Origin: Nocardia asteroides
GTDB lineage: Bacteria > Actinomycetota > Actinomycetes > Mycobacteriales > Mycobacteriaceae
DNA length: 64,000 bases
Assembly: GCF_900637185.1 (NCBI RefSeq)
Contig: NZ_LR134352.1
Location: 744,001-808,000 of the forward strand
Direction: 5' to 3'
Part shown: piece by piece, positions 52,106 through 63,293 of the stretch
How positions within the stretch are numbered: the stretch's first letter is position 1
Layout of the letters: the number at the start of each line of letters is the position of its first letter
The notes under the pieces: generated by a model
The model's database searches: none
What the model was told of the DNA's origin: nothing
Seen by the model: the letters and a program-made list of their open reading frames with translations, nothing else
Position numbers and translations under genes: made by a program

Positions 52106-52345
52106 TCAGTCGATCACAACCGCGTAATAGAACCACCAGCCGTCGCGGCCTTCCATCTGGAAGCAGCTCGTCGTCGGGTTCTTGCCATTGGAGTTCAACT
52201 GCTCGGCGGCGCGCTGACATGCGGACGACGACGGCCAGGGACCCGCGAGGCTGTCGTAGGGCGTCGTTTCAGCGAGCGCCATCCCGGCGCCACCGAGAAC
52301 GGTGGCCGCTGTGAGTACGGTGCCCACGACAAATTTCTTGATCAT
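52106..52345 (-). CDS. Small secreted protein
   Basis: 79 residues with a clear signal peptide (MIKKFVVGTVLTAATVLGGA, predicted cleavage after ALA) and a mature part of about 53 residues with two cysteines (SACQRA, TSCFQM) that could form a disulfide. It ends in an aromatic run (DGWWFYYAVVID). I do not recognise the family. The flanking 52300-52450 is less GC-rich than its surroundings. It lies between pknB and the CBS gene and is probably transcribed alone. Confidence 0.78.
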   Translation of the reverse strand: MIKKFVVGTVLTAATVLGGAGMALAETTPYDSLAGPWPSSSACQRAAEQLNSNGKNPTTSCFQMEGRDGWWFYYAVVID

Positions 52346-52452
52346 TCATTCCCCCCAGAATTCAGTTCGGAAAATCGAACAGTGCCAGCCTACTGTCTCC
52401 AATAGCGTTGAGCAACAAGGATTTTCCGTGACTGATTTCGGGGGGCACTGCA

Positions 52453-54357
52453 TCAGCGTGGCAAGGGGGACGCTCCGACCTGGACCAGGATGTTGGAGTT
52501 CATCGTGACGCTGGCGCCGGCGCTGGGACTTTGTCCGAGGATCTTGCCCGAGGCGCTGCCGTCCAGGGTGATGACTGTCGTCTGGCTGAGCTGACCGGTC
52601 CACCCTGCCGCGCGCAACTGTTCCTGAGCCTGCACCGGGGTGAGTCCGGACAGATCGGGGACGTTGATCTTGTCACCCGCGGAGACCTGCACAGTGACGA
52701 TCGACCCCTTGTCCGCGGTACTGCCACCGGCCGGGCTCGTGGACAGCACTTCGCCCTTGGGCTTGCTGGACTTGACCTCCTGGACGACCACGTTGAACCC
52801 CGCGCTCGCCGCGAGATTGGGCTGCGCGACGGAGATGTCCTGGCCGACGACGAAGGGCACCGGAACCTGCTCGGGGCCCTTGCCGATGGTGACGACCACG
52901 GTCTGATCCACATCGACCCGCGAACCGGCCGATGGCTCTTGCCCGATCACTTTGTCGACCTCGGCGGTACTCGACTCCTTGCGCTGGACGTTCGGGTCGA
53001 GCCGTAGTCCCATCGAGTTCAGCTTCTGCTCGGCCTCGCTCTGGGTCAATCCGACCAGGCGTGGCAGCTGCACCTGCGACGGACCGGTCGACACCTGAAG
53101 CGTGACGGTGCTGCCCTCGTCGATGCGCGAACCGCCGAGCGGCTGGGTCGCGATGACGTTGCCGGGGGTCACCTTGCCGTCGGGTTTCTGCTGCACGGCC
53201 ACGCTGAAACCGGCCTGCTGCAAGGCGGTCTGGGCCTGCTGGGAGGGCTGGCCGGAGACGTCCGGCACGGCGACCTGGTCGGGCTGGCTGCCCGGGCCGA
53301 CCAGCACCCAGAACAGGCCGAAGGCGACTGCCAGCGCGGCGGCCACGCCGAGGGCGATGAGTCCGGTGCGGTTGCGGCCCTCGTCGGGTGGCGCGATGGC
53401 GGCCTGCTCGGAGGTGTCGTCGCGGCGGTCACGGAACGTGCGCGGGGCGGGCTCGTCGTCGTAATCCATGATGGTGGTGCGGTCTTCGTCGCTCATCACC
53501 ATCGGCGCGCTCGGCTTCTGCCCGCCCAGTACCCGGATCAGGTCGGCGCGCATCTCCGCGGCCGTCTGGTACCGGTTGGCCGGGTTCTTGGCCATCGCCT
53601 TGAGGATCACCGAGTCGAGTTCGCGCGGCACGCCGGGATTGATCGACGACGGCAGCGGCGGATCCTCTTTGACGTGCTGGTACGCGACCGCGACCGGCGA
53701 GTCGCCGGTGAACGGCGGCTGACCGGTGAGGATCTCGAACAGCACACAGCCCACCGAGTACACATCGGAGCGGGCGTCGACGGTCTCGCCGCGCGCCTGC
53801 TCCGGCGAGAGGTACTGGGCGGTGCCGATCACCGCGGCGGTCTGGGTCATCGGGTTGGAGCTGTCGGCGATCGCGCGGGCGATACCGAAGTCCATCACCT
53901 TCACCGCACCGGCGCGGTTGATCATGATGTTGGCCGGCTTCATGTCGCGGTGCACGATGCCGGCCTTGTGGCTGAAATCGAGCGCGGCGCACACGTCGGC
54001 CACGACTTCCATCGCCTTGCGCGGCGCCAGCGGGCCCTTGCCGCGCACGATGTCGCGCAGGGTGTCGCCCTCGACGTACTCCATGACGATGTAGGGCAGC
54101 GGGCCGCCGTCGACGGTGGCCTCGCCGGTGTCGTACACGGCGACGATGGCCGGGTGGTTCAGCGCGGCCGCGTTCTGCGCCTCACGCTTGAACCGCAGGT
54201 AGAACGTGGGATCGCGAGCCAGGTCGGCCCGCAGCACCTTGATCGCGACGTCGCGTGAGAGGCGCACGTCGCGGGCCTTGTGCACCTCCGACATGCCGCC
54301 GAACCCGATGATCTCGCCCAGCTCGTACCGAGAGGAGAGATTCTTCGGGGTCGTCAT
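52453..54357 (-). CDS. pknB: Serine/threonine protein kinase PknB with four PASTA domains
   Basis: Essential envelope-sensing kinase in mycobacteria. Kinase domain residues 11-275: GFGGMSEV P-loop, Lys40 in [19 protein letters not shown], and an activation loop ([22 protein letters not shown]) with the threonines that are autophosphorylated. The juxtamembrane segment contains [15 protein letters not shown]. Membrane helix about 331-355. Four PASTA repeats (about 360-634) bind muropeptides or lipid II outside. It overlaps pknA by 4 bases and is last in the pstP-rodA-pbpA-pknA-pknB operon. Known targets CwlM and MurJ are also in this window. Confidence 0.97.
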   Translation of the reverse strand: MTTPKNLSSRYELGEIIGFGGMSEVHKARDVRLSRDVAIKVLRADLARDPTFYLRFKREAQNAAALNHPAIVAVYDTGEATVDGGPLPYIVMEYVEGDTLRDIVRGKGPLAPRKAMEVVADVCAALDFSHKAGIVHRDMKPANIMINRAGAVKVMDFGIARAIADSSNPMTQTAAVIGTAQYLSPEQARGETVDARSDVYSVGCVLFEILTGQPPFTGDSPVAVAYQHVKEDPPLPSSINPGVPRELDSVILKAMAKNPANRYQTAAEMRADLIRVLGGQKPSAPMVMSDEDRTTIMDYDDEPAPRTFRDRRDDTSEQAAIAPPDEGRNRTGLIALGVAAALAVAFGLFWVLVGPGSQPDQVAVPDVSGQPSQQAQTALQQAGFSVAVQQKPDGKVTPGNVIATQPLGGSRIDEGSTVTLQVSTGPSQVQLPRLVGLTQSEAEQKLNSMGLRLDPNVQRKESSTAEVDKVIGQEPSAGSRVDVDQTVVVTIGKGPEQVPVPFVVGQDISVAQPNLAASAGFNVVVQEVKSSKPKGEVLSTSPAGGSTADKGSIVTVQVSAGDKINVPDLSGLTPVQAQEQLRAAGWTGQLSQTTVITLDGSASGKILGQSPSAGASVTMNSNILVQVGASPLPR

Positions 54358-55886
54358 GGTTGTCCTTGTGGCGCGGTGTCGTCGACGGTGATGTTCGGGC
54401 CGAGCGCGTTCGGGGCGTCCGGGAACGGCAGGTCGAGCGTGGGCAGCCGGGGACGTCCGTTGACCGTGGTGGTGCCGCCCGCCGTGGTGGAGGCCGGCGG
54501 CTTGGTGGTCTTGGTCGTCGACGGCGGCTTCGTGGTGGTCGTCGGCGGGACGGTCGTCGTGGTCGGCGGTTCCGTCGTGGTCGTCGGCGCCTCGGTGGTC
54601 GTCGTCGGACGCGGCGGCGGGGTCGTCGTCGGTTCCTCGGTGGGCGGCACGATCGGCGGCGGGAACGTCTTGCTCGTCACCGGCGGGGGCAGCGGATTGG
54701 TGGTCTGCACCGTGGTGGTCGTGGTGGTGGAACCACGATTGGGCTCACCGCCGAACAGCAGCCACAGCACGCCGCCGCCGAGCAGCAGCGCGCCGATACC
54801 CAGGGCGATCAGCCACTTCTGGTTGTTCCTGGCATTGCTGCCCGCCGCGACGGCCGCGGGGGCGGCGGCCTGGGTGGCCGGACCGGAATAGCCGCCGCCG
54901 GGGGTGATCGGCTGCGGTGCCTGGTTGCCGAAACGCATGGTCGCGCCGTCGTAGTCGGCGCCGGCGGCGGCCGGGATGACCATCGTCGGGCCGGGCGGCA
55001 GCACCCGGGTCGCGCCGGTGAGCGAGGGCGCCGCGCCCGCGGGCGGGGGCGGCATGTGCCCGGCGCGCACCGCGGCGACCGCGTCGGCGAACTCGCCGCC
55101 GCTGCTGTAGCGCTGCGACGGGTCCTTGGCCATCGTGATCGCGATCAGCTCGTGCACGTTCGGCGGCAGATCGGCGGGCATCGGCGGCGGTGCGTCGCGG
55201 ACGTGCTTCATCGCGACGGTGATGGCGCCGTCGCCGGTGAACGGGCGCACGCCTGCCAGCGCCTCGTAGCCGACGATGCCGAGCGAGTACACGTCGCTGG
55301 CCGCGGTGGCGTCCTCGCCGACGGCCTGTTCGGGCGCGATGTACTGGGCGGTGCCCATCACCATGCCGGTCTTGGTCACCGGCGAGGCGTCGACCGCCTT
55401 GGCGATGCCGAAGTCGGTGATCTTCACCTGGCCGGTAGGCGTGACCAGGATGTTTCCCGGCTTCACGTCGCGGTGCACCACGCCGGCGGCATGGGCGACC
55501 TCGAGTGCGCGGCCGGTCTGCTCGAGCATGTCCAGACCCTGGACGACCGAGAGCCTGCCCATCCGGTTCAGCACGGCGTTGAGCGGCTCGCCTTGGACGA
55601 GCTCCATCACCAGGTAGGCGGTCTCGCCGCCCTGCGGGTCGGTGGTCTCGCCGTAGTCGTAGATGCCCGCGATCCCGGAGTGGTTGAGCTGCGCGGTGGT
55701 GCGCGCCTCGGTCCGGAACCGCTGACGGAAGGTCGGGTCGGCGGAGAACTCGGTCTTGAGGACCTTGACCGCGACCCGGCGGTCGAGCCGGGTGTCCATC
55801 GCTTCCCACACCTGACCCATACCGCCGGTGGCGATGAGCCGCTGTAGGCGATAGCGGTCGGCGATCATGGCGCCGTTGTTCAGCAT
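54354..55886 (-). CDS. pknA: Serine/threonine protein kinase PknA
   Basis: Partner kinase of PknB in growth and division control. Kinase domain: Lys41 in [29 protein letters not shown], activation loop [20 protein letters not shown]. Membrane helix [22 protein letters not shown] near residue 370. The outer part is a Thr/Pro-rich stalk (long TTTT, PPTTTT runs) without PASTA domains. ATG 55886 ([25 protein letters not shown]) is preferred; the frame extends upstream without conservation. 510 residues. The stop overlaps the pknB ATG. Confidence 0.96.
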   Translation of the reverse strand: MLNNGAMIADRYRLQRLIATGGMGQVWEAMDTRLDRRVAVKVLKTEFSADPTFRQRFRTEARTTAQLNHSGIAGIYDYGETTDPQGGETAYLVMELVQGEPLNAVLNRMGRLSVVQGLDMLEQTGRALEVAHAAGVVHRDVKPGNILVTPTGQVKITDFGIAKAVDASPVTKTGMVMGTAQYIAPEQAVGEDATAASDVYSLGIVGYEALAGVRPFTGDGAITVAMKHVRDAPPPMPADLPPNVHELIAITMAKDPSQRYSSGGEFADAVAAVRAGHMPPPPAGAAPSLTGATRVLPPGPTMVIPAAAGADYDGATMRFGNQAPQPITPGGGYSGPATQAAAPAAVAAGSNARNNQKWLIALGIGALLLGGGVLWLLFGGEPNRGSTTTTTTVQTTNPLPPPVTSKTFPPPIVPPTEEPTTTPPPRPTTTTEAPTTTTEPPTTTTVPPTTTTKPPSTTKTTKPPASTTAGGTTTVNGRPRLPTLDLPFPDAPNALGPNITVDDTAPQGQP

Positions 55887-55923
55887 CGGGGCCCCCGTGT
55901 TGTCACTCGCACACTCATTTCGT

Positions 55924-57390
55924 TCAGCCCCCTGCCAGGCCGGCGTCCAATACCGACCTGGCGATCGGAGCGGCCACCGACCCACCGGTTGCCGCCAATG
56001 CCCGGTCTCCACCGTTCTCCACGATCACCGCGATGGCGATCTCCGGCTTCTGCGCGGGCGCGAACGCCATATACCACGCATGCGGCGGGGTGTTACGGGG
56101 ATTGCTGCCGTGTTCGGCCGTGCCGGTCTTGGACGCGATCTGGTACGGCGTCCGCCCGCCACCCGCGGTGTTGCTCTCCGAGGCGACCATCAGATTCGTC
56201 AGGGTCGACGCTACCTGGGGGCTCACGGCTTGTCCGACCGAGACCGGCTTGGTCTTGCTCAACTCGGACAGGTCGGGCGCCTGGGTCTGGTCCACCAGGT
56301 ACGGCTGCATCCGGGTACCGCCGTTGGCGATGGTCGCCGCGACCACCGCGATGTCGAGCGGGGTGACCGCCACATCGCGCTGACCGATGCTCGACTGGCC
56401 GAGCGCGGCGTTGTCGGAGATCGGACCCACGGTCGACTCGGCGACCGGGATCGGCACACCGCGGTGCGGACCGATGCCGAACGCGGCGGCCTCGTCCTTG
56501 AGCGCGCTCGCGCCCACCTTCACCCCGAGCTCGACGAACGCGGTGTTGCAGGAGCGGCGGAACGCCTCGTACAGGCTGGCCGTCGGCCCGTCGCCGCAGG
56601 TGCTGCCGTTGTAGTTCTCCAGCGTGGTGCTGGTTCCGGGCAGGGTGATGTTGGGCGCGGCGGTGAACTGGTCGTCGGGACCGGCGACGCCGTTGGAGAG
56701 CGCGGCGGCGGTGACGATCGTCTTGAACGTGGAGCCGGGCGGATAGGTCTGCGAGACGGCGCGATTGAGCATCGGCTGGGCGGGATCGGTGCTGAGCCGC
56801 TCCCAGGCCGCCCGGCCCGCCGCGCCGTCGTGGCCCGACAGCTCGTTCGGGTCGTAGCTGGGCGTCGAGACCATCGTCAGGATCTTGCCGGTGCTCGGCT
56901 CGATCGCGACCACGGCGCCGGTGTAGCCCTTGGAGGTCATCTGCTCGTAGGCGACCTGCTGCATCATCGGGTTCAGCGTGGTCAGCACGTTGGCACCGCG
57001 CGGGTCGCGGCCGGAGAACATGTCGATGAGCCGACGGCCGAACAGGCTCGAGTCGTTGCCCGACAGCAGCGGGTCCTCGGCCAGCTCGAGGCCGGTCTTG
57101 CCGTACTGCATCGAGTAGAAACCGGTGACCGGCGCGAACGCGGGCGGGGTGCTCGGGTACTGGCGCAGGTACTTGTACCGGTCGTCGGTGGCGACCGAGC
57201 TCGCGAGCACGGTGCCGCCCGCGGAGATCTGGCCGCGCTGGCGCGAGTACTCGTCGAGCAGCACCCGGGAGTTGCGCGGGTCGCTGCGCAGATCGTCGGC
57301 CTTGACCACCTGCAGGTAGGTCGCGTTCACCAGCAGCGCGACCACCATCACCATGACGGCGACGGCGACGCGACGTAGTGGAGTGTTCAT
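55924..57390 (-). CDS. pbpA: Penicillin-binding protein PbpA (class B transpeptidase)
   Basis: Peptidoglycan transpeptidase working with the SEDS protein encoded just upstream. An N-terminal membrane anchor ([22 protein letters not shown]) is followed by the dimerisation region and the transpeptidase domain with STFK (in [10 protein letters not shown]), SCN (RRSCNTAF) and KTGTAE. 488 residues. It overlaps the rodA stop (ATGA) and precedes pknA by 37 bases. Equal to Rv0016c. Confidence 0.96.
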   Translation of the reverse strand: MNTPLRRVAVAVMVMVVALLVNATYLQVVKADDLRSDPRNSRVLLDEYSRQRGQISAGGTVLASSVATDDRYKYLRQYPSTPPAFAPVTGFYSMQYGKTGLELAEDPLLSGNDSSLFGRRLIDMFSGRDPRGANVLTTLNPMMQQVAYEQMTSKGYTGAVVAIEPSTGKILTMVSTPSYDPNELSGHDGAAGRAAWERLSTDPAQPMLNRAVSQTYPPGSTFKTIVTAAALSNGVAGPDDQFTAAPNITLPGTSTTLENYNGSTCGDGPTASLYEAFRRSCNTAFVELGVKVGASALKDEAAAFGIGPHRGVPIPVAESTVGPISDNAALGQSSIGQRDVAVTPLDIAVVAATIANGGTRMQPYLVDQTQAPDLSELSKTKPVSVGQAVSPQVASTLTNLMVASESNTAGGGRTPYQIASKTGTAEHGSNPRNTPPHAWYMAFAPAQKPEIAIAVIVENGGDRALAATGGSVAAPIARSVLDAGLAGG

Positions 57391-58859
57391 TCGCTCGCCC
57401 TGCCTTCCGACCTGCGGAACATCTCGGTCGGCGCCTCGGCGATGGGCGCCGGGCCGCGCTTGCGCACCGGAGCGGGCGCGCGGGCGGCATCGGAGATCTT
57501 GATCAGCAGTCCGAGCAGCGCGTAGTTCGCCAGCAGCGACGAACCGCCGTAGGAGATGAACGGCGTGGTCAGACCGGTGAGCGGGATCAGCTTGGTGACG
57601 CCGCCGACGACCACGAACACCTGGATGGCGATGGTGAACGACAGCCCGGCCGCGAGCAGCTTGCCGAAGCTGTCGCGCACGGCCAGCGCGGTCCGCAGCC
57701 CACGCACGATGAAGATCAGGAACAGCATCAGCACCGCGGTGAGCCCGATCAGGCCGAGCTCCTCGCCGATGGTGGTGACGACGAAGTCGGTCTTGGCGAA
57801 GGGCACCTGGTTGGGGCGGCCGCTGCCGAGACCGGTGCCCGCCAGCCCGCCGGTCGCGAAACCGAACAGCGACTGCGAGATCTGGTAGCCGGTGTTGTGG
57901 TAGTCGTCGAACGGGTGCAGCCAGGTGTCCACGCGCACCCGCACGTGCCCGAACAGCTGGTAGGCGAACACGAAGCCCAGTGCGAGCAGGCCGCCGCCGA
58001 TGATCAGCCAGCCCACCCGCTCGGTGGCGATATAGATCATCACCAGCACCGTGCCGAAGATCAGCAGCGAGGTGCCGAGGTCCTTCTCCAGCACCAGCAC
58101 GCCGATGCAGACGATCCAGACGATCAGCACCGGGCCCATGTCGCGCGGGCGCGGGAACTCCATGCCGAGGAAGTGCTTGCCCGCCGCGGTGAACAGATCA
58201 CGCTTGGCCACCAGCACTCCGGCGAAGAAGACGATCAGCAGGATCTTCGCGAATTCGCCCGGCTGCACACTGAATCCGGGCAGCTTGATCCAGATCTTGG
58301 CGCCGTTGACCTCGGAGAACCGGCTCGGCAGCAGCGCGGGGATCGCCAGCGCGACCAGGCCGACCAGGCCGAGGGTGTAGGTGTAGCGCGCGAGCGTGCG
58401 GTAGTCGCGCAGCACGATGAGCAGGGTGATGAACACGACGATCCCCAGGCCGGTCCACATGATCTGCTGGTTGGCGTCGGGGGAGGGGATCGGGCTCGAG
58501 TCGTAGGCCGCCTTCTGCGCGTCGGCCAGGTCGAGGCGGTGGATCAACACCAGGCCGAGCCCGTTGAGCAGCGCGATGATCGGCAGCAGCAGCGGATCGG
58601 CGAACGGCGCGAACCGGCGCACCGCCAGATGCGCGATCCCGAACAGCGCGAGAAAGGCCAGACCGTACTTGGCGATGTCCCAGGTGATCGACTGTTCCTG
58701 GCTCGCCTCGACGATGAACAACGACACCGTCGTGATTCCCGCCGCCCCCGCCAGCAGCAGCAACTCCTGGTTGCGCCGTGTCGACGGGGGTGGTGCTGGC
58801 GCGAATCCGCCAGGGGGGCTGGGGAAAGCCCCAGCCGACGGCGGTGCCGGTGCGGACAT
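57387..58859 (-). CDS. rodA: SEDS peptidoglycan glycosyltransferase RodA
   Basis: Polymerises glycan strands from lipid II. Multi-spanning protein (about 10-12 helices) with the SEDS features [47 protein letters not shown] (long outer loop) and [21 protein letters not shown] near the end. 490 residues with Pro-rich N-terminus and basic C-terminus. It starts one base inside the pstP stop (TGATG) and overlaps pbpA. The SEDS-PBP pair is arranged as in other Mycobacteriales. Confidence 0.97.
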   Translation of the reverse strand: MSAPAPPSAGAFPSPPGGFAPAPPPSTRRNQELLLLAGAAGITTVSLFIVEASQEQSITWDIAKYGLAFLALFGIAHLAVRRFAPFADPLLLPIIALLNGLGLVLIHRLDLADAQKAAYDSSPIPSPDANQQIMWTGLGIVVFITLLIVLRDYRTLARYTYTLGLVGLVALAIPALLPSRFSEVNGAKIWIKLPGFSVQPGEFAKILLIVFFAGVLVAKRDLFTAAGKHFLGMEFPRPRDMGPVLIVWIVCIGVLVLEKDLGTSLLIFGTVLVMIYIATERVGWLIIGGGLLALGFVFAYQLFGHVRVRVDTWLHPFDDYHNTGYQISQSLFGFATGGLAGTGLGSGRPNQVPFAKTDFVVTTIGEELGLIGLTAVLMLFLIFIVRGLRTALAVRDSFGKLLAAGLSFTIAIQVFVVVGGVTKLIPLTGLTTPFISYGGSSLLANYALLGLLIKISDAARAPAPVRKRGPAPIAEAPTEMFRRSEGRASE

Positions 58860-60310
58860 CAGTCCGTCACCCGGCAGTTCTCCCCTGAGATCTGCGGAGT
58901 TGTCGTCGTGGTCGTGGTCGGCGGAGCGGGTGTCGGGGTGGTGGTCGGCGTGGCGGGCTGATCCGGACCGGGCGTCGGCGCGCCACCGGGGATGACCGGC
59001 GGCTGCTCGGTGGGCAGCACGCCGGGCTGCGGCACCGATTCCTTCTTCGGGCAGGGCGGCAGCAGTTCCTTCTGCGCCAGCACCTTCATGCTGTCGCGCG
59101 CCTTGTCCAGCGAGTCCGGCGGCAGGCCCTTCTGGACCTGATCACGGCCGGTCTGCTTGAGATCGCTGACCATCAGCTTCTTGCAGCCGCTCGGCGCGGA
59201 CTTGCCCGCCTCGACGAGGGTCAGCTCGCCCTTGCTGTTGACGCAGCCGGTGAGCTCCACATCGTGGATGGAGTAGCCGAGGATCGACCCGGGCAGGCCG
59301 CGCATCACGACCACCTGATCGTTGTCGGCGCCCACGTAGTAGTTGCTGCGAATCATCTTGTAGCCGACCACGAGTCCCACCGCGACGGCCGCGATCAGCG
59401 CCACCGAGAGCAGCAGCCAGCGCAGCCGGTGCGACTTGGGTTCCGGCGGCGGCGGCGCGGCGGCGGCCCGACGCGGCTGCGCGCGCGGCGGGCGCATCGC
59501 GGCGGCGCGGCCCGCCGCGGTGTTCGGCGGCGGGGTGTCTTCCTCCTCCTCGGTGGAGGCGGCGCCGGCGACGATGGGATGGCTCTGGCCGTAGTCGAGA
59601 TCGATGACGTCGGCGACGACCACGGTGACGTTGTCGGGTCCACCGCTGCGCAGCGCCAGCTCGATGAGCCGGTCGGCGCACTCGTCGGTGTTGCCCTCGC
59701 GCATGGTGTTGCCGATGGTCTCGTCGCTCACCACGTCCGAAAGACCGTCGGAGCACAGCAGATAGCGGTCACCGGCGCGGGCCTCGCGCATGATCAGCGT
59801 CGGCTCGATCTCGTTGCCGGTGAGGGCACGCATGATCAGCGAACGCTGCGGATGGGTGTGCGCCTGCTCCGGCGTGATCCGGCCCTCGTCGACCAGCGAC
59901 TGCACGAACGTGTCGTCGCGGGTGATCTGGGCGAGCTCGCCGTCGCGCAGCAGATAGGCGCGAGAGTCGCCGATGTGCACCATGCCGAGCTTGCCGCCGG
60001 CGAACAGGATGGCGGTGAGAGTGGTGCCCATGCCGTCGAGTTCGGGTTCGGCCTCGACGTGATCGGCGATCGCGGCGTTGCCGGAGCGGGTCGCCCGGTC
60101 GAGCTTGCCGAGGATGTCCTGGCCCGGCTCGTCGTCGTCCAGATGCGCCAGCGCGGCGATCATCAACTGGGAGGCGACTTCTCCGGCGGCGTGGCCGCCC
60201 ATACCGTCGGCGAGGGCCAGCAGGCGTGCGCCCGCGTAGACCGAATCCTCGTTGTTGCCCCGGACGAGTCCGCGGTCGCTTCGCGCCGTATAGCGCAGAA
60301 CAAGTGTCAC
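58859..60310 (-). CDS. pstP: PP2C-family serine/threonine phosphatase PstP
   Basis: Reverses PknA/PknB phosphorylation. The PP2C metal-site motifs are [37 protein letters not shown] and [10 protein letters not shown]. One membrane helix ([21 protein letters not shown]) around residue 300 is followed by an outer domain and a Pro/Thr-rich tail. GTG 60310 overlaps the fhaB stop (GTGA). 483 residues, a little shorter than M. tuberculosis PstP. Confidence 0.96.
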   Translation of the reverse strand: MTLVLRYTARSDRGLVRGNNEDSVYAGARLLALADGMGGHAAGEVASQLMIAALAHLDDDEPGQDILGKLDRATRSGNAAIADHVEAEPELDGMGTTLTAILFAGGKLGMVHIGDSRAYLLRDGELAQITRDDTFVQSLVDEGRITPEQAHTHPQRSLIMRALTGNEIEPTLIMREARAGDRYLLCSDGLSDVVSDETIGNTMREGNTDECADRLIELALRSGGPDNVTVVVADVIDLDYGQSHPIVAGAASTEEEEDTPPPNTAAGRAAAMRPPRAQPRRAAAAPPPPEPKSHRLRWLLLSVALIAAVAVGLVVGYKMIRSNYYVGADNDQVVVMRGLPGSILGYSIHDVELTGCVNSKGELTLVEAGKSAPSGCKKLMVSDLKQTGRDQVQKGLPPDSLDKARDSMKVLAQKELLPPCPKKESVPQPGVLPTEQPPVIPGGAPTPGPDQPATPTTTPTPAPPTTTTTTTPQISGENCRVTD

Positions 60311-60783
60311 GATCGCAGCTCGATCACAGTTTTGCCGACCCGGACCGGAGTGCCGAGCGGAACACGGACAGCGGTGGTGACTTTCGCGCGGTCGAGATAT
60401 GTGCCGTTGGTGGAACCGAGGTCTTCCACGTACCAGTCGTCACCACGCTGAGACAGTCGCGCGTGCCTGGTCGAGGCGTAGTCGTCGGTGAGTACCAGCG
60501 TCGAATCGTCGGCGCGGCCGATGAGGACCGGCTGCGTGCCGAGGGTGATTCGAGTGCCGGCGAGTGAACCATGAGTCACCACTAGATACTTGGCGCCCTT
60601 CTGGCCTCGGCTGAAGGAAGGCAGACCGAGGGAGCCGCGCGATCCGCGGGTGGCCCTCGGCTGTATCCGGATGCCGGATGCCGCGTAGATATCGCTGCGC
60701 AAGGTCCGCAGAACGGCCCAGACGAACAACCAGAGCAGCAGCAGGAACCCCGCGCGGGTCAATTGCAGGATCAATCCCTGCAC
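60307..60783 (-). CDS. fhaB: FHA-domain protein FhaB (FipA)
   Basis: Phosphothreonine reader linked to division in mycobacteria. The N-terminal membrane helix AGFLLLLWLFVWAVL is followed by a linker and a C-terminal FHA domain with GRADDSTLVL, TDDYASTRHARL and [11 protein letters not shown]. 158 residues. GTG 60783 with GGAGG upstream. First gene of the fhaB-pstP-rodA-pbpA-pknA-pknB operon, each joined by overlap or a short gap. Confidence 0.95.
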   Translation of the reverse strand: MQGLILQLTRAGFLLLLWLFVWAVLRTLRSDIYAASGIRIQPRATRGSRGSLGLPSFSRGQKGAKYLVVTHGSLAGTRITLGTQPVLIGRADDSTLVLTDDYASTRHARLSQRGDDWYVEDLGSTNGTYLDRAKVTTAVRVPLGTPVRVGKTVIELRS

Positions 60784-60951
60784 GGCGTTCCACCTCCTGT
60801 TCGCCCGGGTACGTCGGTACGGCAGGTGCGGGGCGAACTACCCCCACCAGCGTGCTGGCTTGCGGGCCCCGAGGTCGGGGCCGTGCGTGTGATGGCAGCA
60901 TCATAGGGCCGACAGCGTCGACTCGTGACCTGCACCGCGCAGCTTACGGGA

Positions 60952-62361
60952 TCAGACGATCCGGATCAGGATCTCGGAATGTCCGGCCCGGATGACGTCG
61001 CCGTCGGCGAGCTGCCAATCCTGCACCGGCGAGCCGTTGACCAGGGTTCCGTTGGTGGAGCCCAGGTCGGAGAGCATCGCGGTCTGGCCGTCCCAGCGCA
61101 CCTCGATGTGGCGGCGCGACACACCGGTGTCGGGCAGCCGGAAGTGCGCGTCCTGGCCGCGGCCGATGATGTTGCTGCCCTCGCGGAGCTGGTAGGTGCG
61201 GCCGCTGCCGTCGTCGAGCTGCAGCGTGGCCGAGTAGCTCGACTGCTGCGCCGCGCCGTAACCGCCGCCCGCGGGCTGGCCGTAACCCGGCTGCTGAGCG
61301 CCGTAGCCGCCCTGCTGGCCGTAGCCGCCCTGCTCCTCCTGGCCGTAGCCCGGATCGGCGTAGCCCTGCTGGCCGTAGCCACCGCCCTGCTGGCCGTAGC
61401 CCTGCTGGTCGCCGTAGCCACCCTGCTGGCCGTAACCGCCCTGCTGGTCATAGCCGGGTTCGGCGTAGCCCTGCTGGCCGTAGCCACCCTGCTGGCCGTA
61501 GCCCTGCTGGTCGCCGTAGCCACCCTGCTGGCCGTAACCGCCCTGCTGGTCGTAACCGGGGTCGGCGTAGCCCTGCTGACCGCCGTAGCCGCCGCCCTGC
61601 TGGCTGTACGCCTGCTGACCGTAGCCACCCTGCTGGTCGTAACCGGCCTGATCGGCGTAGCCCTGCTGGCCGTAACCACCCTGCTGGCCGTATCCGCCCT
61701 GCTGGTCGTACCCGTTCTGGTACTCGCCGCCCTGCTGGCCGTACGCCTGGTCGCCATAGCCTTGCTGGCCGTAGCCACCCTGCTGGCCGTACTCGTCCGG
61801 GTAGGCACCGCCGGGGGCCGCACCACGGCCGGCGGGCGGCGGAGCGTACCCGCGGTTGCGTGGATCGGACTCCGCGGGCTCTCGGCTCGGCTCGTAGCCT
61901 GAGTTGTGCGTCATGGGGCCAGCTCCTGGTTGCGGGTGTGCGGGTCGTTGTGGCGGTCCTGGGCGAGGTGGGGCGGTCCCGCGACCGGCGTCGGGGTCGA
62001 CGCGGCCGCTCGCTCTGAACATTCCGGTGTGCAGCGTAGGTGATGCCTCGAACGCCACGTGTACTTCGCCGTAGGTCTGCCAGCCCTGCTCGCGGATGTA
62101 ATCCTGCAGATGTTTGGCGAACGCCTTGGTCGTGAGGTCGTGATCGGCGTCGAGTTTTCCGTGATCGGATTCGTTGATCGTGATCACGTAACTGTTCGGC
62201 GCGAGCTTGTGCCCACTACCCAGATCTTGCACCTGATCAGCGGCTTCGCGCTGCAGAGCGGCCTCGACCTCCTGGGGGACGACACTGCCGCCGAACACTC
62301 GCGCGAACACGTCACCGACAGCGCCCTGTAAGCGTCGCTCGAATCTCGACACGATGCCCAT
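60952..62361 (-). CDS. fhaA: FHA-domain protein FhaA with Tyr/Gln/Gly-rich linker
   Basis: Binds the phosphorylated MurJ pseudokinase in mycobacteria and restrains peptidoglycan synthesis. The N-terminal DUF3662 domain ([25 protein letters not shown]... to about 130) is followed by some 200 residues of [16 protein letters not shown] repeats, then an FHA domain ([35 protein letters not shown]). ATG 62361 is used (AAGGGAGGG upstream). 469 residues. Separate from fhaB by 168 bases, so it probably has its own promoter. Confidence 0.95.
   Translation of the reverse strand: MGIVSRFERRLQGAVGDVFARVFGGSVVPQEVEAALQREAADQVQDLGSGHKLAPNSYVITINESDHGKLDADHDLTTKAFAKHLQDYIREQGWQTYGEVHVAFEASPTLHTGMFRASGRVDPDAGRGTAPPRPGPPQRPAHPQPGAGPMTHNSGYEPSREPAESDPRNRGYAPPPAGRGAAPGGAYPDEYGQQGGYGQQGYGDQAYGQQGGEYQNGYDQQGGYGQQGGYGQQGYADQAGYDQQGGYGQQAYSQQGGGYGGQQGYADPGYDQQGGYGQQGGYGDQQGYGQQGGYGQQGYAEPGYDQQGGYGQQGGYGDQQGYGQQGGGYGQQGYADPGYGQEEQGGYGQQGGYGAQQPGYGQPAGGGYGAAQQSSYSATLQLDDGSGRTYQLREGSNIIGRGQDAHFRLPDTGVSRRHIEVRWDGQTAMLSDLGSTNGTLVNGSPVQDWQLADGDVIRAGHSEILIRIV
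61203..61800 (-). repeat. YGQQGG-type low-complexity repeats in fhaA
   Basis: In-frame repeated codons for Tyr-Gly-Gln-Gln-Gly-Gly, spaced with YADPGYDQ and YGDQQGY units. Composition (almost only Tyr, Gly, Gln, with some Asp/Ala/Pro) is like that of phase-separating low-complexity domains. DNA-level near-identity of units implies expansion by slippage. Confidence 0.85.
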
Positions 62362-62580
62362 CACAGCCCTCCCTTCGGTGCGCGTGTCCTCGTAGGCCGA
62401 CACGTTGCTCACGGCGTGTCCGGACCCGACCACGTTCCTTGCATGATATCCACGATCCTCCAACCCTGTAACTCCCGGCGAACCGCCTCGGTTCCCGAGC
62501 CGAATCCCCTCCCATCGCCGCAGGTCAGAGGGCCGATTTTATTTTCGCTGCCCGAGCATGTTAGATTTTTCCCGTCGCTC

Positions 62581-62666
62581 GGGCGAGTGGCGGAATGGCA
62601 GACGCGCTGGCTTCAGGTGCCAGTGTCCGTAAGGACGTGGGGGTTCAAGTCCCCCTTCGCCCACCA
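62581..62666 (+). tRNA. leuT: tRNA-Leu (anticodon CAG)
   Basis: Class II tRNA, 83 nt plus encoded CCA. Acceptor GGGCGAG pairs with TTCGCCC (one wobble); anticodon stem CTGGC/GCCAG with loop TTCAGGT; a long variable arm with stem TCCG...GGAC; T-arm GGGGG-TTCAAGT-CCCCC. Same position as the tRNA-Leu beside fhaA in M. tuberculosis. Confidence 0.97.
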
Positions 62667-62667
62667 A

Positions 62668-62710
62668 GACTAGAGGCTCGATCCCCCGGGATCGGGCCTC
62701 TAGTCGTTTT
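62668..62710. terminator. Terminator after tRNA-Leu
   Basis: GACTAGAGGCTCGATCCC and its near-perfect complement form an 18-bp stem (one wobble), followed by GTTTT at 62706-62710. Confidence 0.88.
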
Positions 62711-62756
62711 CGGGGTTGTCCGCCCCTTCCTCCGCTCAGGGAACGCATGGGGCTGG

Positions 62757-63293
62757 TCAGCGGGTGGCGAGGCGCAGGAGGGCTTCGCGGAGGGGTGGGT
62801 GGGGGCTCGTGGTGGTGAGTTCGTGGAGGGCTGTTTCGGCGATGGCGGCCACCAGGAGGGTGGCGATGGGGGTGGGGTCCTGCCAGCCGATGGCGGTGAG
62901 GTCGGCGGTGATGAGGGCGGCGGCGGTGGCGTTGCGGGCGGCGACCTCGGGGCCGAGGCCCGCGTCGGTGCGGGCCTGGACGAGCAGGCCCTTGGTGGCG
63001 GGGTCGGCGAGGCAGCCGTCGAGGTAGGCGGTGATGCCGGCGGCGAGGCGGTCGGGGCCCGGGTCGAGGCCGGCGATCGCGGCGGTGACCTTGGCGTCGA
63101 GGTCGTCGTGGAAGGCGCGATGCAGGGCGACGAAGTAGGCCTCGCGGCTCGGCCAGTGCTGATAGAAACTGCCTTTGGCCATCTTCGCCTCGGCGGCGAT
63201 GGCGTTGACCGACAGTTTGGTCAGGTCCTCGGTGGACAGCAGCGCGCGGCCCGCCGCCAGCAGGGCACGCCGACCTGGCTCGGCGGATCTCAT
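62757..63293 (-). CDS. TetR-family transcriptional regulator
   Basis: 178 residues. The N-terminal helix-turn-helix is typical: GRRALLAAGRALLSTEDLTKLSVNAIAAEAKMAKGSFYQHWPSREAYFVALHRAF. The C-terminal ligand-binding half is helical. ATG 63293 overlaps the stop of the upstream hydrolase gene (63290-63293), so both are in one leftward operon and the hydrolase or its neighbours are likely targets. The long frame upstream is not coding for this protein. Confidence 0.9.
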   Translation of the reverse strand: MRSAEPGRRALLAAGRALLSTEDLTKLSVNAIAAEAKMAKGSFYQHWPSREAYFVALHRAFHDDLDAKVTAAIAGLDPGPDRLAAGITAYLDGCLADPATKGLLVQARTDAGLGPEVAARNATAAALITADLTAIGWQDPTPIATLLVAAIAETALHELTTTSPHPPLREALLRLATR

